A DNA stretch of 64,000 nucleotides from Trematomus loennbergii (Eukaryota; Chordata; Actinopteri; Perciformes; Nototheniidae), in assembly GCA_012861695.1 (NCBI GenBank), contig JAAOOA010000002.1, positions 27,520,804-27,584,803 of the forward strand, given 5' to 3'. The notes under the pieces are model-generated. The model was not told where the DNA came from and made no database searches. It saw only the letters and a program-made list of their open reading frames with translations. This document shows, one piece after another, positions 1-18,113 of this stretch. Every line of letters starts with the position of its first letter. Position 1 is the first letter of the stretch. Both the position numbers and the translations under genes were made by a program.

Positions 1-129
1 TAAAAGCTGTTACATGTCTAATATGTGTAATATGTGATGTAAAGCGCTCTAATAAAAATGTAATGAATTATTATTATTATTATTATTTGACAGTTTGCCG
101 CAGCTCTAACCCTCTGTTCTGTGTTGCAG

Positions 130-261
130 GCCCCTCAGCTCATGCTCACGGCGGGGCCCAACGTGGCCGTTCCCCCCCAGCAGCCGTACGGTTACGGTTA
201 CCCAGCAGCACCCGGATACGGCCAGCCACCACAGCAGCCCGGCTTCGGCTACGGCATGTGA
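130..261 (+). CDS. Last coding exon of an unidentified gene (P/Q/G/Y-rich C-terminus)
   Basis: A pyrimidine-rich stretch ending in TTGCAG at 129 makes a good splice acceptor. The frame that starts GCC CCT CAG at 131 gives a tail rich in Pro, Gln, Gly and Tyr, ending QQPGFGYGM before a TGA at 259-261. The regular Tyr/Pro/Gln periodicity makes this frame far more convincing than the longer frame that starts upstream with ATG at 63 and reads through the acceptor. Such low-complexity tails occur in adaptor, trafficking and RNA-binding proteins, so the family cannot be named from 43 residues. The upstream exons lie outside the window. The gene runs towards the 3' end of cfap45, so the two are tail-to-tail. 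Confidence 0.6.
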   Translation, partial: APQLMLTAGPNVAVPPQQPYGYGYPAAPGYGQPPQQPGFGYGM

Positions 262-1615
262 ACACCCAACAACCCCCCACCACCAACACCCCCCCCCCCC
301 CCCATCTGTCCCCCCCCCCCCTCTCTGTGTTCCTCACCAGCTTCCCATGGTCCTCTACTCACAGCAGGGGCCACAGCAAGCAGCCCACTCTGATTCTGAC
401 TCTTTTTTTATTATTCTGTCGTCGCGAGAAAACATTTGACTGAAGGACTTTTATTTGTATTGTTTGAAAAGAAATTGGACCACATGTTTGTTTTTTTCAC
501 ATTCCATATTTATGACTACTTATTTAGAATATTTTTTGTGTGTTATGTTATTGTCATGTTGTTTTTTTGTATTGTTTTATGGTTTGTGCAGACGTGGACT
601 TGCTAAAGCTCGGCGACCATCCTTTTGAAGTAGGTGGAGGAGCATTGGATTTTGCACTCGTGAAGAAATTAATGTAGAGAAGCTCTTACTCTGACGTACC
701 GAACATGTGAACGGCTTCCATCGTCTCGTCTGTCTGTATAATGCATCATCATTGTATATTCTGAGGAAAGAAGGTTACATATAATATTTGAACATATATT
801 GCCGTTTCGTCGGCTATAGCTAGCAACACTAAGTAATGATAGTATATTCTGCACAGGCGTGTAGCTTTATGGAGTTTTAAATGCATACAGACGTATGTCA
901 CCGTGTGGATGTGTGTGTGTATGTGAGCAAGAGTGTGACCTGATTGGTCTAAATAAGAATTTTAACCCCTCTCAGCCTGTATGGGTAACCCCCCCCCCCT
1001 AGATGTTAGCATTCCTTCGTTGGTTCCCTGTATTTAGGTGACCTCTTGTGCCGTGTACAGTGCTTGTGTGAGACTGTATCTGTGTATGTGACGGGACCAC
1101 GGCGACCGAACCCCCAACCGTACCGTGTGTGTGTGTGTGTGTGTATTTACCCGGAGCCTCCTCCTGCTGAGGTCCGTGTACGCCAGGTGTTGTCGTGTTT
1201 CCCCCTTCGGTCACCACTCCCCCTTTTTCTGCGTGTACAGATGTGAAAACTTTTCGATGGACACCCCCACCCATCTGTCCTCCACCCGCACTCCTGTCCT
1301 GCCCTCCTCCTCCGTTAATGCAAGACCACCAGGAGGCAGCAGGCGGCAGTGTGTCCCGCTGACAGCTACATCCATGAACACTCCTGTAGGTCGTGTGTTT
1401 AGATGGTTCAGAAGAAAAGAGATTAGGTCTCACTACTTCCTGTTCTCATCAGGAACGCTGTGAAATAAGAGCCTGTATTTACCTTGATGTACTTTAACTT
1501 CCTTACATGCTTTAAGCTGTGTGTATGTGTGTGTGTAAAGTGTCATCCTAACCCTGACATAAGTTGAATTCCTTTCTGTTGTCATGCATATTAATAAAAA
1601 AGGGGATCTGTCATT
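262..1615 (+). other. Probable 3' UTR of the unidentified upstream gene
   Basis: No convincing coding frame follows the TGA at 261. The stretch holds C-runs near 290-320, a short TG repeat near 1121-1143 and AT-rich sequence. An AATAAA at 1592-1597 is a plausible polyadenylation signal. The 3' boundary is inferred; the last coding exon of cfap45 on the other strand begins about 230 bp further on. Confidence 0.35.
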
Positions 1616-1841
1616 GATAAGTGGAAGAATATGACTCGACTGAAAGGGAAATACTAGCCGAAAAAAAACAAAAAATTGTACCGGTGTCCCGCGGAGTCTG
1701 TCTGTCTGACAGGAAATAGAAATGTCTACAAACCACTGGTCAGAAGCTTCTAAAGTGCAAACATTTTTATTCTTATTGATGTTCAAGTTACATTAGTGAT
1801 GTTTATGTTGGTTAAATGAGACCCTGTAAGATGTCTTCGAA

Positions 1842-8976
<7,135 letters not shown>

Positions 8977-8984
8977 GGTGTTCG

Positions 8985-8999
8985 GTTATTGGTGGCAAC
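8985..8999 (-). promoter_or_regulatory. Candidate RFX X-box, start-proximal
   Basis: The minus strand reads GTTGCC, a 3-nt spacer, then AATAAC: an X-box-like pair of half-sites ending 9 bp before the cfap45 ATG. The 3-nt spacer is less usual than 2 nt, so this is weaker than the site at 9135. Confidence 0.35.
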
Positions 9000-9134
9000 G
9001 TACAATGAGTTATCAAGTTAGCAAATCGAAAAAAAGTGAAGCTAATCGGTACAAAACTGACAATACGATTTATATTTTTGCTAGATTACTCATACATTTT
9101 ACAACGAGGCGACATTTGGAAATGTTTGTTGTCC

Positions 9135-9148
9135 GTTGCCATGGGAAC
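9135..9148. promoter_or_regulatory. RFX X-box in the cfap45 upstream region
   Basis: GTTGCCATGGGAAC fits the X-box consensus (RYYNYY-AT-RRNRAC) at every position. It lies about 160 bp upstream of the cfap45 start codon. X-boxes bound by RFX factors are the typical control element of ciliary genes, which fits a motile-cilium axonemal protein. It is a sequence match only. Confidence 0.65.
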
Positions 9149-9180
9149 AAACGTAAGAGCTAAACGTAGGCGGGACCATG

Positions 9181-9564
9181 TGACGTCATCGTCCGTAACA
9201 GTCAGTAGAGTCCTAAAACCCGGATGTAAAAAGACACTGCAAATATTTAAACATGATATTGAATATTCGTTTACTTTTTGTAATTTACAGAATAAAATAG
9301 TTGCCATTTATTCTAGGCAAAAAATTAAACCCGGATGTAATTTAGCATTTTACTACTTCCGGTTCCCTCGTCAACCGTAGTGACGTTATTTTCTTCCGAG
9401 ATTTGTTGTTCTTCGACATAATATACGTCATTAAATACCCATGCTTGAATGTACGAAACTTCTTGAATGTCATAAAACCGGCGGTTGCTAACAGTTTACT
9501 GAATAAACGACTAAACGTCATCACGCCGAGACGAGTCTGGGCGTTGGCCTACAAAAATACGTCA
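9181..9564. promoter_or_regulatory. Shared upstream region of cfap45 and slc37a4 with CRE and ETS motifs
   Basis: A full CRE palindrome TGACGTCA lies at 9181-9188. CRE-like or half-sites follow at 9381 (TGACGTTA), 9425, 9515 and 9559 (ACGTCA). ACTTCCGG at about 9354 is a good ETS core, and AAACCCGGATGTAA occurs twice (about 9217 and 9327) with an ETS-like CCGGATGT core. The stretch separates the divergent cfap45 and slc37a4 and could serve both. It lies outside the duplicated unit, so slc37a4 copy 2 lacks it. Confidence 0.45.
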
Positions 9565-9612
9565 TCATTGCAACATTCCATAAGTTTTCATTTTCCAGCA
9601 GTTGATTTTACC

Positions 9613-9704
9613 ATGGCTGAATTGAGTGGACACGTCCAACAGCATAAGTTTGGAAGAGTAGGCTTCCTGCACAGAAAGGAGGAAGTGGACAAACAGAGGT
9701 ATTA
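9613..9704 (+). other. Candidate 5' exon of slc37a4 (upstream ATG, in frame)
   Basis: ACCATGG at 9610-9616 is a good Kozak start. It opens a 30-codon frame, MAELSGHVQQHKFGRVGFLH and onwards, ending at CAGAG with a GT donor at 9705. The first slc37a4 coding exon is preceded by the acceptor ACATTTTACAG at 10340, followed by GACTAAATCTGCAGCC and the usual ATG. Joining the two keeps one open frame through the usual ATG (about 1 in 3 by chance). It could be a 5' UTR exon carrying an upstream start, an N-terminally extended isoform, or coincidence. I do not recognise the peptide. Confidence 0.3.
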
Positions 9705-10356
9705 AGAGTAGCTTCCTACAAAAAAATACGTGTTTGTAGATGGTCGATTATACATGCAGTTTAAGCTTTAATTGAGATATACAGGCGTTGTATTCATGTC
9801 TTACTCGCATGCACTTTCCCACAACCCACAATGAATCTCTCTTTTTGTGCACACTGTTTGTGTCTGATAGGTCTGCTGCTGTTAAACACGCACACCCTCA
9901 CTGGGAGAGTGAGACCCTCCCTCTGGCCTGCTGTAACTATTGGACTCCACAATAAATCATTAACCACTTCAATGTGAGGACTCCTACCACAACCGCCTCA
10001 GATGGACAAACAACCAAAGAGGAAAAGAACACGTAGGTTACTGTTCAAGCGGAGGGACCCTTTTTATAAATACAGAAAACAACACATCATGCACAGCGTT
10101 GATGTAACAAACTGATTGATTTTCTTTGCCATCCACCAATGGCCTGCAGTACATGGTACAGCTCAGATTAAATCATTTTTTGGGGCAGAGAAGTTGACCA
10201 TTAACCTCCCTGACTGATTGTGAGCACTTCTCTTGTGAGCAGCTGATTTGATCCAGCGGATCCAGAAGCAAAGTTCACTGTCACAGGCAGGAGCTTGCTC
10301 CCTCTCTAGCCTCTATTTTTCAGTTTTTCACATTTTACAGGACTAAATCTGCAGCC

Positions 10357-13300
10357 ATGGCTTCAGCAGGTTATGGATACTACCGAGGCACTATATTCCT
10401 GGCCATGTTTGTGGGATACACGCTGTACTACTTCAACAGAAAGACTTTCTCCTTTGTGATGCCTTCTGTCATGCAGGAAATTGAGCTGGACAAGGATGAC
10501 CTGGGTATGAGACTCTTAAAACTATATATTCACCTTATGTATGCTGCAAGCTCCAAGAACACGCGTTAATCCAGGACTTTATTGCACATTTTTACTTCAC
10601 CTTCTTATATTTTATATAAATATTTATTTATTTTATTTGAATCATAATCATAATTCCTTTATTCGTCCAGCAGTAAAGGTACATTGCAGATAAAAAGGCA
10701 AAATGAAAAAGAGAAGACTTAAATGTTAAATAAAAAGGTAAGCATATGTCATTAAAAAAAAGAAACAAATAAAAACTAATAAGTACACACAAAAAAAGTA
10801 TTAACAGTATTTAAAGATGTAAGCAAATATCAAAAAGTGTCAAAGGAGCCAGTAACTTTAACAAATTGTAAGTAAATTGCAAAGCATTTCAACTTTAATT
10901 TTACTTAAGTGTATATAGCGTGTAAGCGTATAATATGTGCAACTTTCCCTGGGATTAATACAATATTTTGATCTGATTAGATAAATGCCAATTTGAACAT
11001 AGGTAGCTTTTTCTAAACTAGAATGTTTTCGAAATCCAAAGCTGGATGAACTATTAATCCCACAATGTCATCATCTTAAGTATAATTGCTTCAATACATG
11101 CTGTTACATTGACTTATCCTCACACACTATATTTGTATTACAACATCTATGCTTCATGCATTTGTAACATTCATTCATTCATACATGAAACATTAGCTTT
11201 ACAGGAAGAATGGTGTATCAGACTAAACAACATACTGTATGTCCAATGACTACAGATGAAAAATAGCCTCTTGGATAATCTTTACAAAAGTGGCTATTAA
11301 TGTGCGTCATCCCTGTAAAATAAAATATATATGTAGCATAGGGTGGTCCTTAAAATTGAAAGTCGGAAAGTCTAAGCTCCAACCCCCAGAATTCATTCCA
11401 ATAGTCAAGAAACTCTCCTGGTGAATTTTTTCCTCAATCTGACAACATTTACCCCTCCCTCATCAACCTTGAAGTTTAGCCTCAGTTGCAGCACGTGGCT
11501 GCTGGTGTGGCAACCTGGTTGATGAGGGAGGGGTAAATGTTGTCAGATTGAGGAAAAAATGTTGTTAGAATTTGAATAAAATTCACCAGGAGAGTTTTCT
11601 TGACTAGTATAACGAATTCCGGTGGTTGGAGTTTAAAATAAATTAATTCAAAAAGATGTACCTCTCACGAAGGACCACCCTAATGTAGCACCATCATTTC
11701 TTGCAGTTGTATCTGGCTGTTTTAACTCCCCTTTCCCGCCTTCTTTTCCTCCAGGCATGATCACCAGCAGCCAGTCTTTGGCCTATGCTATCAGTAAGTT
11801 CATCAGCGGTGTGCTTTCTGACCAGATCAGCGCCCGCTGGCTCTTCTCCATCGGCCTGTGCACGGTGGGATGCATCAACGTGGTCTTCTCCTGGTCCTCC
11901 ACCGTCGCCGCCTTCTCCGCCCTGTGGTTCCTCAACGGGCTGGGCCAGGGCCTCGGGTGGCCCCCTTGCGGCAGGGTGCTGCGCAAGGTACCTGAGCCAC
12001 AAAACATCACTGCTAGCAACACACTGACATTATGATTATTATAGATGTGATTTTCTCTCCTGAAGAACGAATAGGGGTCAAATGAGCAATATCAGGCAAT
12101 AATCTTCTATCCGATTAAGGATAAATATAACAATATAGCATATTTTTTCGTGATTCAATAAATAAATAAATAGTGTATTTTAAAACCTATTTATCTTTAT
12201 ATTATAATTTTTCTTTTAATATTTTATTTATTACAAAATATGTTATATGATTCAATCTTATTTATTCAAGAAAATATATGAACATCATACATTTTACAGA
12301 CTTTTTCCACCATTTGTTTTCTCCACAAATGGTGTTCTTCATGTGTCCTCTCACATCAGCTGTCACTCTGATATAACTGCTGTCAGGTCACAACACTGCA
12401 CTGGTTCAGTTATTTGATCCTTCCTGTATATCACAGGCAAAGATAATGACACTTCCCGTCACCTCTGTCATGATTTCCGGTCGTTATTTAAAGTTTTTCC
12501 CTCCTCTTGTCAGTGGTTCGAGCCCTCTCAGTTCGGGACATGGTGGGCGATCCTCTCCTGCAGCATGAATCTGGCCGGCAGCCTGGGCCCCATCATCGCC
12601 ACCGTGCTGACGCAGAGCTACAGCTGGAGGACCATCCTGTCTGTCTCCGGGATGATTTGTGTGGTGGCCTCTGTTTTCTGTCTGCTGTTCATCAAGAACG
12701 AGCCCAGCGAGGTGGGGCTGCCCAACATAGAGACAGCAGCCAAGAAGAGCAAAGCAGGTGAGACTGAGTTTTAGTGAACGCTTTAAAGAGGACATAGTAT
12801 GCTCATTTTCAGGTGCATATTTATATTAAGTGCCTCTACTGTGACATGTCTCCATGCTTTAATGTTCAAAAAGGGTTTATTTTTCTCATACTGCCTGTGC
12901 TGCAACCTCTTTTCACCCTCTGTCTGAAACCAGAGCCCAGTCTGCTCTGATTGGTTAGCTGGTCGGCTATGAAGATGTGATTAATCTTCTGCTTAGCCCC
13001 CTAGCCTATCACGTACAATGGCGTTGAAGCGCTAGCCAATAGGAGCTTGAGTGTTACCTAGTAATGTCACTATGTTCTGGAAGTACACAAAGGAGTTCAA
13101 TAGAGGCGTTTCAGGCAGAGGGGGAGGGACAGAAACTCCCGCGGGAAACCATGTTCATGCACAAAAACCTATACAACACACTAAAGGAAAGCAAAAGGAA
13201 GTATAGGGCCTAATTTACACATTTTCTCTCAGTAATTGTCTGTCACTGTGACCAGGCTAGCCTTTTTAAACACACTAGGTTAACATGCAGCTGTGTGTTG

Positions 13301-15546
13301 TGTGAGTGTGTGTTGCCTCTTGTGTTGTGACTAAAGGTCGGTGTCTCTCTGGACTCTGTACCCACTGTGCCCCTCAGATGTCATCTGTGTGAGCTGTGTC
13401 GAGTGTTACCGAAAGTACATTTACTTAAGTACTGTACTTAAGAACAATTTTCAATGACCACATTTAATACATCTGAATGAATGATATGTCTTCTTTGACT
13501 TAGATCTTACGGGGCGACTAGAAAGCGTCTTTGAGCACCAGGAAAAGTGCTATAAAAATTAAATGTATTATTATTATTATATTATTATTATTATTATTTA
13601 GTTTTCACAGAAATGGGGCGAAGCCTGCGAGCTAGTTCAGGCAGTCAACTCGAGCACTTATGCTGCATTCATACATAAAGCCCCTTGCCACTCTACAACC
13701 AACCAAACAGAGTCTCCTTAATATGCCGCTCTATTTAACCTGCCAGATCTCTCTCCATGCATTACTTGCTGCTGCTATTGCTGCAGCTACCTCTACGTCG
13801 CTGCTGCTTGCCTGCCCCACCACCACCCCAGCTTCCACCCCAGCTTACACCTGTAGGCTCGGGGGGTTAGTTATTTAATCATCACTCATCGTGCTATGTA
13901 TATCTGTGGAGTGATGAGGCCCGAGCCTAGACGCCAAACTCAACTATATGCTGCTTCTAATAAACATGTTAAAGAAACACGTGAGTTGTCTGACTGAAAT
14001 GGGAAAATGAAATGGATAATACAAAGTTAGTGGGTGCAGTTTTTCTTGATTTTTATGTTATCGACCATTAATTGTTGTTACAGAAGCTGGAACAAGGTGG
14101 TTCTACTTTTAAGTCTCAATGAGTTCGATTTTTTATTTAACTTTTTTGTTTTATTTATTTTTGTTGAGCCACTACACTGAAAGAGCCCACCTCGCTATAA
14201 TAACACTCCTCTTGTTCAGGATCCTCCAGTGATGAGAGCACGCTGTCTGAGTTCCTGCTGTCGCCCTACCTGTGGCTGCTGTCCGTGTCCTACCTGGTGG
14301 TGTTCGGGGTGAAGACTGCCTGCACCGACTGGGGACAGCTGTTCCTCATCCAGGACAAGGGCCAGTCGACACTCATGGGTATGGAAGAGATTAGAATTTC
14401 TGTATGTTGAGAGGTTTTTATTTTATTATTTCTTGTGAGTCACTCTTTTCTTCTTCATAGGCAGCTCATACATGAGCGCCCTGGAGGTCGGAGGCCTGCT
14501 GGGAAGTCTGACAGCAGGGTACATCTCTGACAAGGCCGTGGCTAAAGTGAGTTTTGTTTGAGTCATTTTTTGCATTTTAAAGAGGCCCGATTATGCTTTT
14601 TTGGAGTTTTCCCTTTCCTGTAGTGTGTTTATTATTAATATTGATTTGCACAAGTCTCAGATGTATCACAGCCAATCACAGCCTTACATATGAATTTGAA
14701 TTTTCTCTCCAGTTCTTGCCAGTGGTATTATTTGACATGTCCTTATTTGTACAGCAAGGCAAGAAAATCTACGGCAACCCTCGCCATTTCATCCTGATCT
14801 GCATGATGGTGGGGATGTCTGTGTCCATGTTCCTGTTCAGAGTCACCGTCACTGCAGACAGCCCGAAGGTAACATCTCTGACTCATTAGAAAGCGATTCA
14901 TTAATAATGAGACATGCATGGCTGAACCTCTCGTTTGCTCCCTCAGGTGTGGATACTCTGCCTGGGTGCTGCCTTCGGTTTCTCCTCTTATGGACCAATA
15001 GCATTATTTGGAGTTATAGCCAATGAGAGCGCACCGTCCAACTACTGCGGGACATCACACGCCATCGTTGCCCTCATGGCCAACAGTAAGTTGATTCAAA
15101 CATTATTACATCATTCATGATCTACACATACTGAGCCAGACCTTTATGCATGTTCCTTCTAATAAACCGAGCTTTATTTAAAATGTATTCTAACACTGTT
15201 ATCTTGTAACAGTAATCTGAGTAAGTCTTCTTGTAATTTAGCTGTAAGTGAATAGTTACCATTATTTGTATCCTGATGAGATGATCCTTTTAAATGTAAT
15301 GTTACTCGCCAAGCCTCATTGTAAGATATATCCTCTAATCTCGGAGTAAACTTCTCTCTGTGTTTGCTCTCCTCAGTCGGTGGCTTCCTGTCTGGACTCC
15401 CGTTCAGCACCATCGCTAAGCACCACGGCTGGGAAACTGCATTCTGGGTAGCGGAGGTCACCTGCGGCATCACCACGGTTGGATTCGTCCTGCTGCGCAA
15501 CATCAGGACCAAAATGGGCCATGTGTCCAAGAAGGCTTCTGACTAA
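10357..15546 (+). CDS. slc37a4: slc37a4 copy 1, glucose-6-phosphate transporter (G6PT), intact
   Basis: Eight coding exons: 10357-10504, 11755-11987, 12514-12757, 14220-14378, 14461-14546, 14755-14868, 14947-15085 and 15377-15546 (TAA). Together they give 1293 nt, 430 aa (human 429), in frame throughout with GT/AG introns. It is a major-facilitator protein of the ER membrane that exchanges cytosolic glucose-6-phosphate for phosphate and supplies lumenal glucose-6-phosphatase in liver and kidney. Family landmarks are the N-terminus [21 protein letters not shown] with the Arg that is critical in human G6[44 protein letters not shown] and the ending [16 protein letters not shown] further 5' exon probably lies near 9613-9704. 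It is convergent with the trappc4 fragment, the same arrangement as in human. Confidence 0.95.
11341..11680. mobile_element. Fold-back (MITE-like) element in slc37a4 intron 1
   Basis: It starts GGGTGGTCCTT and ends AAGGACCACCC. Long inner arms pair over most of its length, for example CCTCAATCTGACAACATTT against AAATGTTGTCAGATTGAGG. It is non-coding and is copied in unit 2 at 20190-20530, so the insertion is older than the duplication. Confidence 0.85.
12783..13211 (+). repeat. Interspersed repeat family A, copy in slc37a4 intron 3
   Basis: It starts AAAGAGGACATAGTATGCTC and carries the CATGTCTCCATGCTTTAATG and AGCCCAGTCTGCTCTGATTG blocks shared with the copies at 2066, 21612 and 35413. It ends near AGTATAGGGCCTAA. 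Confidence 0.75.
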
Positions 15547-15783
15547 AACCTCATCAAACCTCCAAAATACTCTGAACCATCCTCATATTTTTCTACCCTC
15601 ATATCGTATACTGCAGTATTTTCTGTTCCACAGGACATCACGCTCTGAGAAGTTGAGCACTTTTCTATTTTTGAAAGGTGATTTTCTACGTACAGTATTT
15701 TCACTTTGAAAATGGCTTCACTAACTGTATAAATAAAGGGAATATTAAAACAACTGCATATATTGTATTTCATGTATTTAAAG

Positions 15784-15990
15784 CAGAGGTGGAAGAAGTA
15801 CTCAGACATTTTACTTCAGTCAAAGTAGCAATACTAAAATTGTAAAACTACTCACCTTTTACAAGTAAAAGTCCTGAATTCAAAATGTTACTTAAGTAAA
15901 AGAACAACATGATTGGCTTCAAAGTATACTCAAAGTACCAAAAGTAAATGGGATATATATTGTCAAAAAATGTACTAAATTACTAAAATA
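15784..15990. repeat. Interspersed repeat family D downstream of slc37a4 copy 1
   Basis: AGGTGGAAGAAGTACTCAGA and the following ACTTAAGTAAAAG stretch are shared with 24545-24730 (its duplicate) and 44480-44990. Confidence 0.6.
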
Positions 15991-16406
15991 CCTAAATAAA
16001 AAATATGACGATGCTTTTAAACACAGTATTTTATTTAATCTTCAAGTATTTACAAAACAAAACGTATTTACAATGTGTTTATAGAGTGATGCAGGAATGA
16101 GTCCTAAATGAGTAGCACATGCTGTTTGTTTGCTTTTTAATGTGTTTTTGGTTGTTATCCTGAAATAACATCTGTGGTTAACACAAGCTGAAGAGATTTT
16201 AACATTTTGTTCTCGGACATCAAATATGTCCGTCCACACAGGTCAATTGAAAAACGCTGTCCTTCAGAGCCGACAACAAAACACATCATCACTGCACCGC
16301 TCTATTTCCGGTCCGATATCAACTTGGAAAAAGAAACAAAGAAAATCCACTTTCATTTGAAGTCTGTAAATCTGTTGTTGGAAAACTAACTAAGTCTGGA
16401 TTGGTT

Positions 16407-16702
16407 TTAAGATCCCGCTCCAAAGTTGCCAGCTTTCTCTGCGATCTCCAGCGAACCCTTCAGGTTCTGGTCGAAGAGTTCACACCTGTTGGAAATATGA
16501 TCGTTAGAAATCTGATATGTAATCTGAAATGACCAGATTCTAATTTTAGTACAGCAGATTGGAAGGCTCTCTCACCTGATTGGCATTTCCAGGGAATAAA
16601 ACGGGTTCTTGAGGGCGAAATCTGAATATATCTCATAAATCTTCCTCAACAGAGCATCTATTCCAGATTGTCGGGGGTCCGCCAGCACGATAAACTTTAT
16701 CC
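16407..16702 (-). pseudogene. trappc4: trappc4 3' fragment (last two exons only), from the tandem duplication
   Basis: The minus strand carries two exons with intact splice signals: 16577-16702, or 16576-16702 depending on the donor base ([20 protein letters not shown] and onwards to LEMPIR), and 16407-16485 ([20 protein letters not shown], ending GAGS, TAA). They match the last two exons of the complete gene at 25165-28245. No exons 1-3 or promoter lie upstream, because the duplicated unit ends about 180 bp away. This is therefore an orphan fragment. The exon 4 copy here keeps the C-run that is one base shorter in the complete gene, so it is a useful reference for the unbroken frame. Confidence 0.9.
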
Positions 16703-17433
16703 CTGAAGGAACAATAGGATTTATATTAGATTGGATACTCCTTATTGAACCCAATTTGGGGGAAATTGGGATTGTAAACAAGGCAATGCACATGAATTAC
16801 AAATGAAAAGCAATAGAAAATAAAACGGTACAAATAAATATACATTTGACAGTGAAATATATATATGTCTATAAAGTATCTATAGGCGATGTATTCATGT
16901 CTTATATTAGAAGTATTCGATGTTCTCGCGCCCAGGAGAGGAGCTTAGAATGAAGAGACTAATGGAGTCTCCGAAAAGGTTCAAATTGGTTGAGTTTAAT
17001 TAAATGGCACGATGATACAACAAGCAGAGGGTAAGGGAAAAGACAAAGCCGGTGATGTCTCAGGTGGCTGCAGCGAAGAAGGAGTCATTTCCAGAGCTCC
17101 CTCACCTCCCTATATCTCAGTCGTGACCCCTCCTCCTCAATGGTGGGCGGTGACGTAGGGAGGGAACTTCCCTCCTCTTTCTCATTGTCTTAGTTTCTCT
17201 GAGAGTGCCTACTTCCTTAAGTCTTTTATCCTCCTTATCTCTTTCATGACTTTCTATTTAATACCTTATAAACAGCTGTAATAGTTAATTTAAAACATTG
17301 TTAGCGACATGCTACATACTGACCGGATATGAAGGAATAAAAGCTTGGCATTGAGATTGTATGAGAACTTCCGGGTTTTTTCACAATAAAACAGCTTTTA
17401 AACTGACGATATATTTTAGACTAATTATTATAT

Positions 17434-17699
17434 TAAACATTGATTTTAATTTCTAACAATCCCTCCTTTCACACCTTTTAAGGTGTGAACACAATAGTGA
17501 AATTAATGAGTTCTTCATCTGTAAACATTGATTTTAAATTTCTAACAATCCCTCCTTTCACACCTTTTAAGGTGTGAACACAATACTGAAATTAATGAGT
17601 TCTTCATCTGTAAACATTGATTTTAAATTTCTAACAATCCCTCCTTTCACACCTTTTAAGGTGTGAACACAATACTGAAATTAATGAGTTCTTCATCTG
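17434..17699. repeat. Three tandem 88-89-bp units inside the LTR-like element
   Basis: Units begin TAAACATTGATTTTAA at 17434, 17522 and 17611. Each contains CCTCCTTTCACACC followed by TTTTAAGGTGTGAA, so each carries a short hairpin (TTCACACC/GGTGTGAA). A diverged single unit with a TTCATAC/GTATGAA stem appears near 18353-18378. Confidence 0.9.
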
Positions 17700-17995
17700 A
17701 ACTTTGCATAGTACATAACTCATATCAAAAACATACAATCAGAATGGAATGGTTTAAGTAACCGTCATTAAAATACAAATACAACAAATAAAAAATATAC
17801 TTTTTGGCTGGTCTTCAATCATAAAAGTTTTCTTTGTGCATAACTTCTAGTGTTAACATTCAATATCATGAATAGCACCACTTAGCTTGGTATCAGAACA
17901 TTTCTTACTCCCTCCTTTCACAGAAATCCTTCTCATACTACATTCAGTGTTAAGGCACTTGTTTTTTACAAAGTATAAAAGAAACAAACTTTTTT

Positions 17996-18113
17996 TAGAA
18001 TAGTACAAAGTAAATAAAAAATACACCATCTTGGAATAGTATAAAGTAATAAAGAATACACCATCTTGGAATAGTATAAAGTAATAAAGAATACACCATC
18101 TTGGAATAGTATA
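17996..18113. repeat. Three tandem units of about 37 bp inside the LTR-like element
   Basis: The unit is GGAATAGTATAAAGTAATAA followed by AGAATACACCATCTT. Three consecutive copies occur, the first diverged. Confidence 0.85.

Larger units (their letters stand above)
9780..16880. repeat. Tandem segmental duplication, unit 1 (slc37a4 + trappc4 3' end)
   Basis: This block aligns base by base, introns included, with 16881-25637. The left edge carries GGCGTTGTATTCATGTCTTA (9784-9803). Nearly the same string recurs at 16885-16904, right where unit 1 stops matching the end of unit 2, which marks the head-to-tail junction. Unit 1 lacks about 175 bp found in unit 2 at about 22325-22515. It has about 170 bp of slc37a4 3' UTR (15545-15717) and about 60 bp near 13837-13905 that unit 2 lacks. 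Confidence 0.92.

Noticed and set aside
63..443. 126-residue frame at the left edge
   Set aside because: It reads through the splice acceptor at 129 in a different frame from the P/Q/G/Y-rich exon and continues into poly-C sequence. The exon frame is better supported.
11694..12022. Antisense frames over slc37a4 exons (also 12484-12795, 20544-20851, 21316-21627)
   Set aside because: They are opposite-strand shadows of GC-rich slc37a4 exons. The sense exons match the transporter family and splice in frame.
17434..17699. CRISPR-like array
   Set aside because: The three units are contiguous tandem copies without unique spacers, inside a eukaryotic mobile element.
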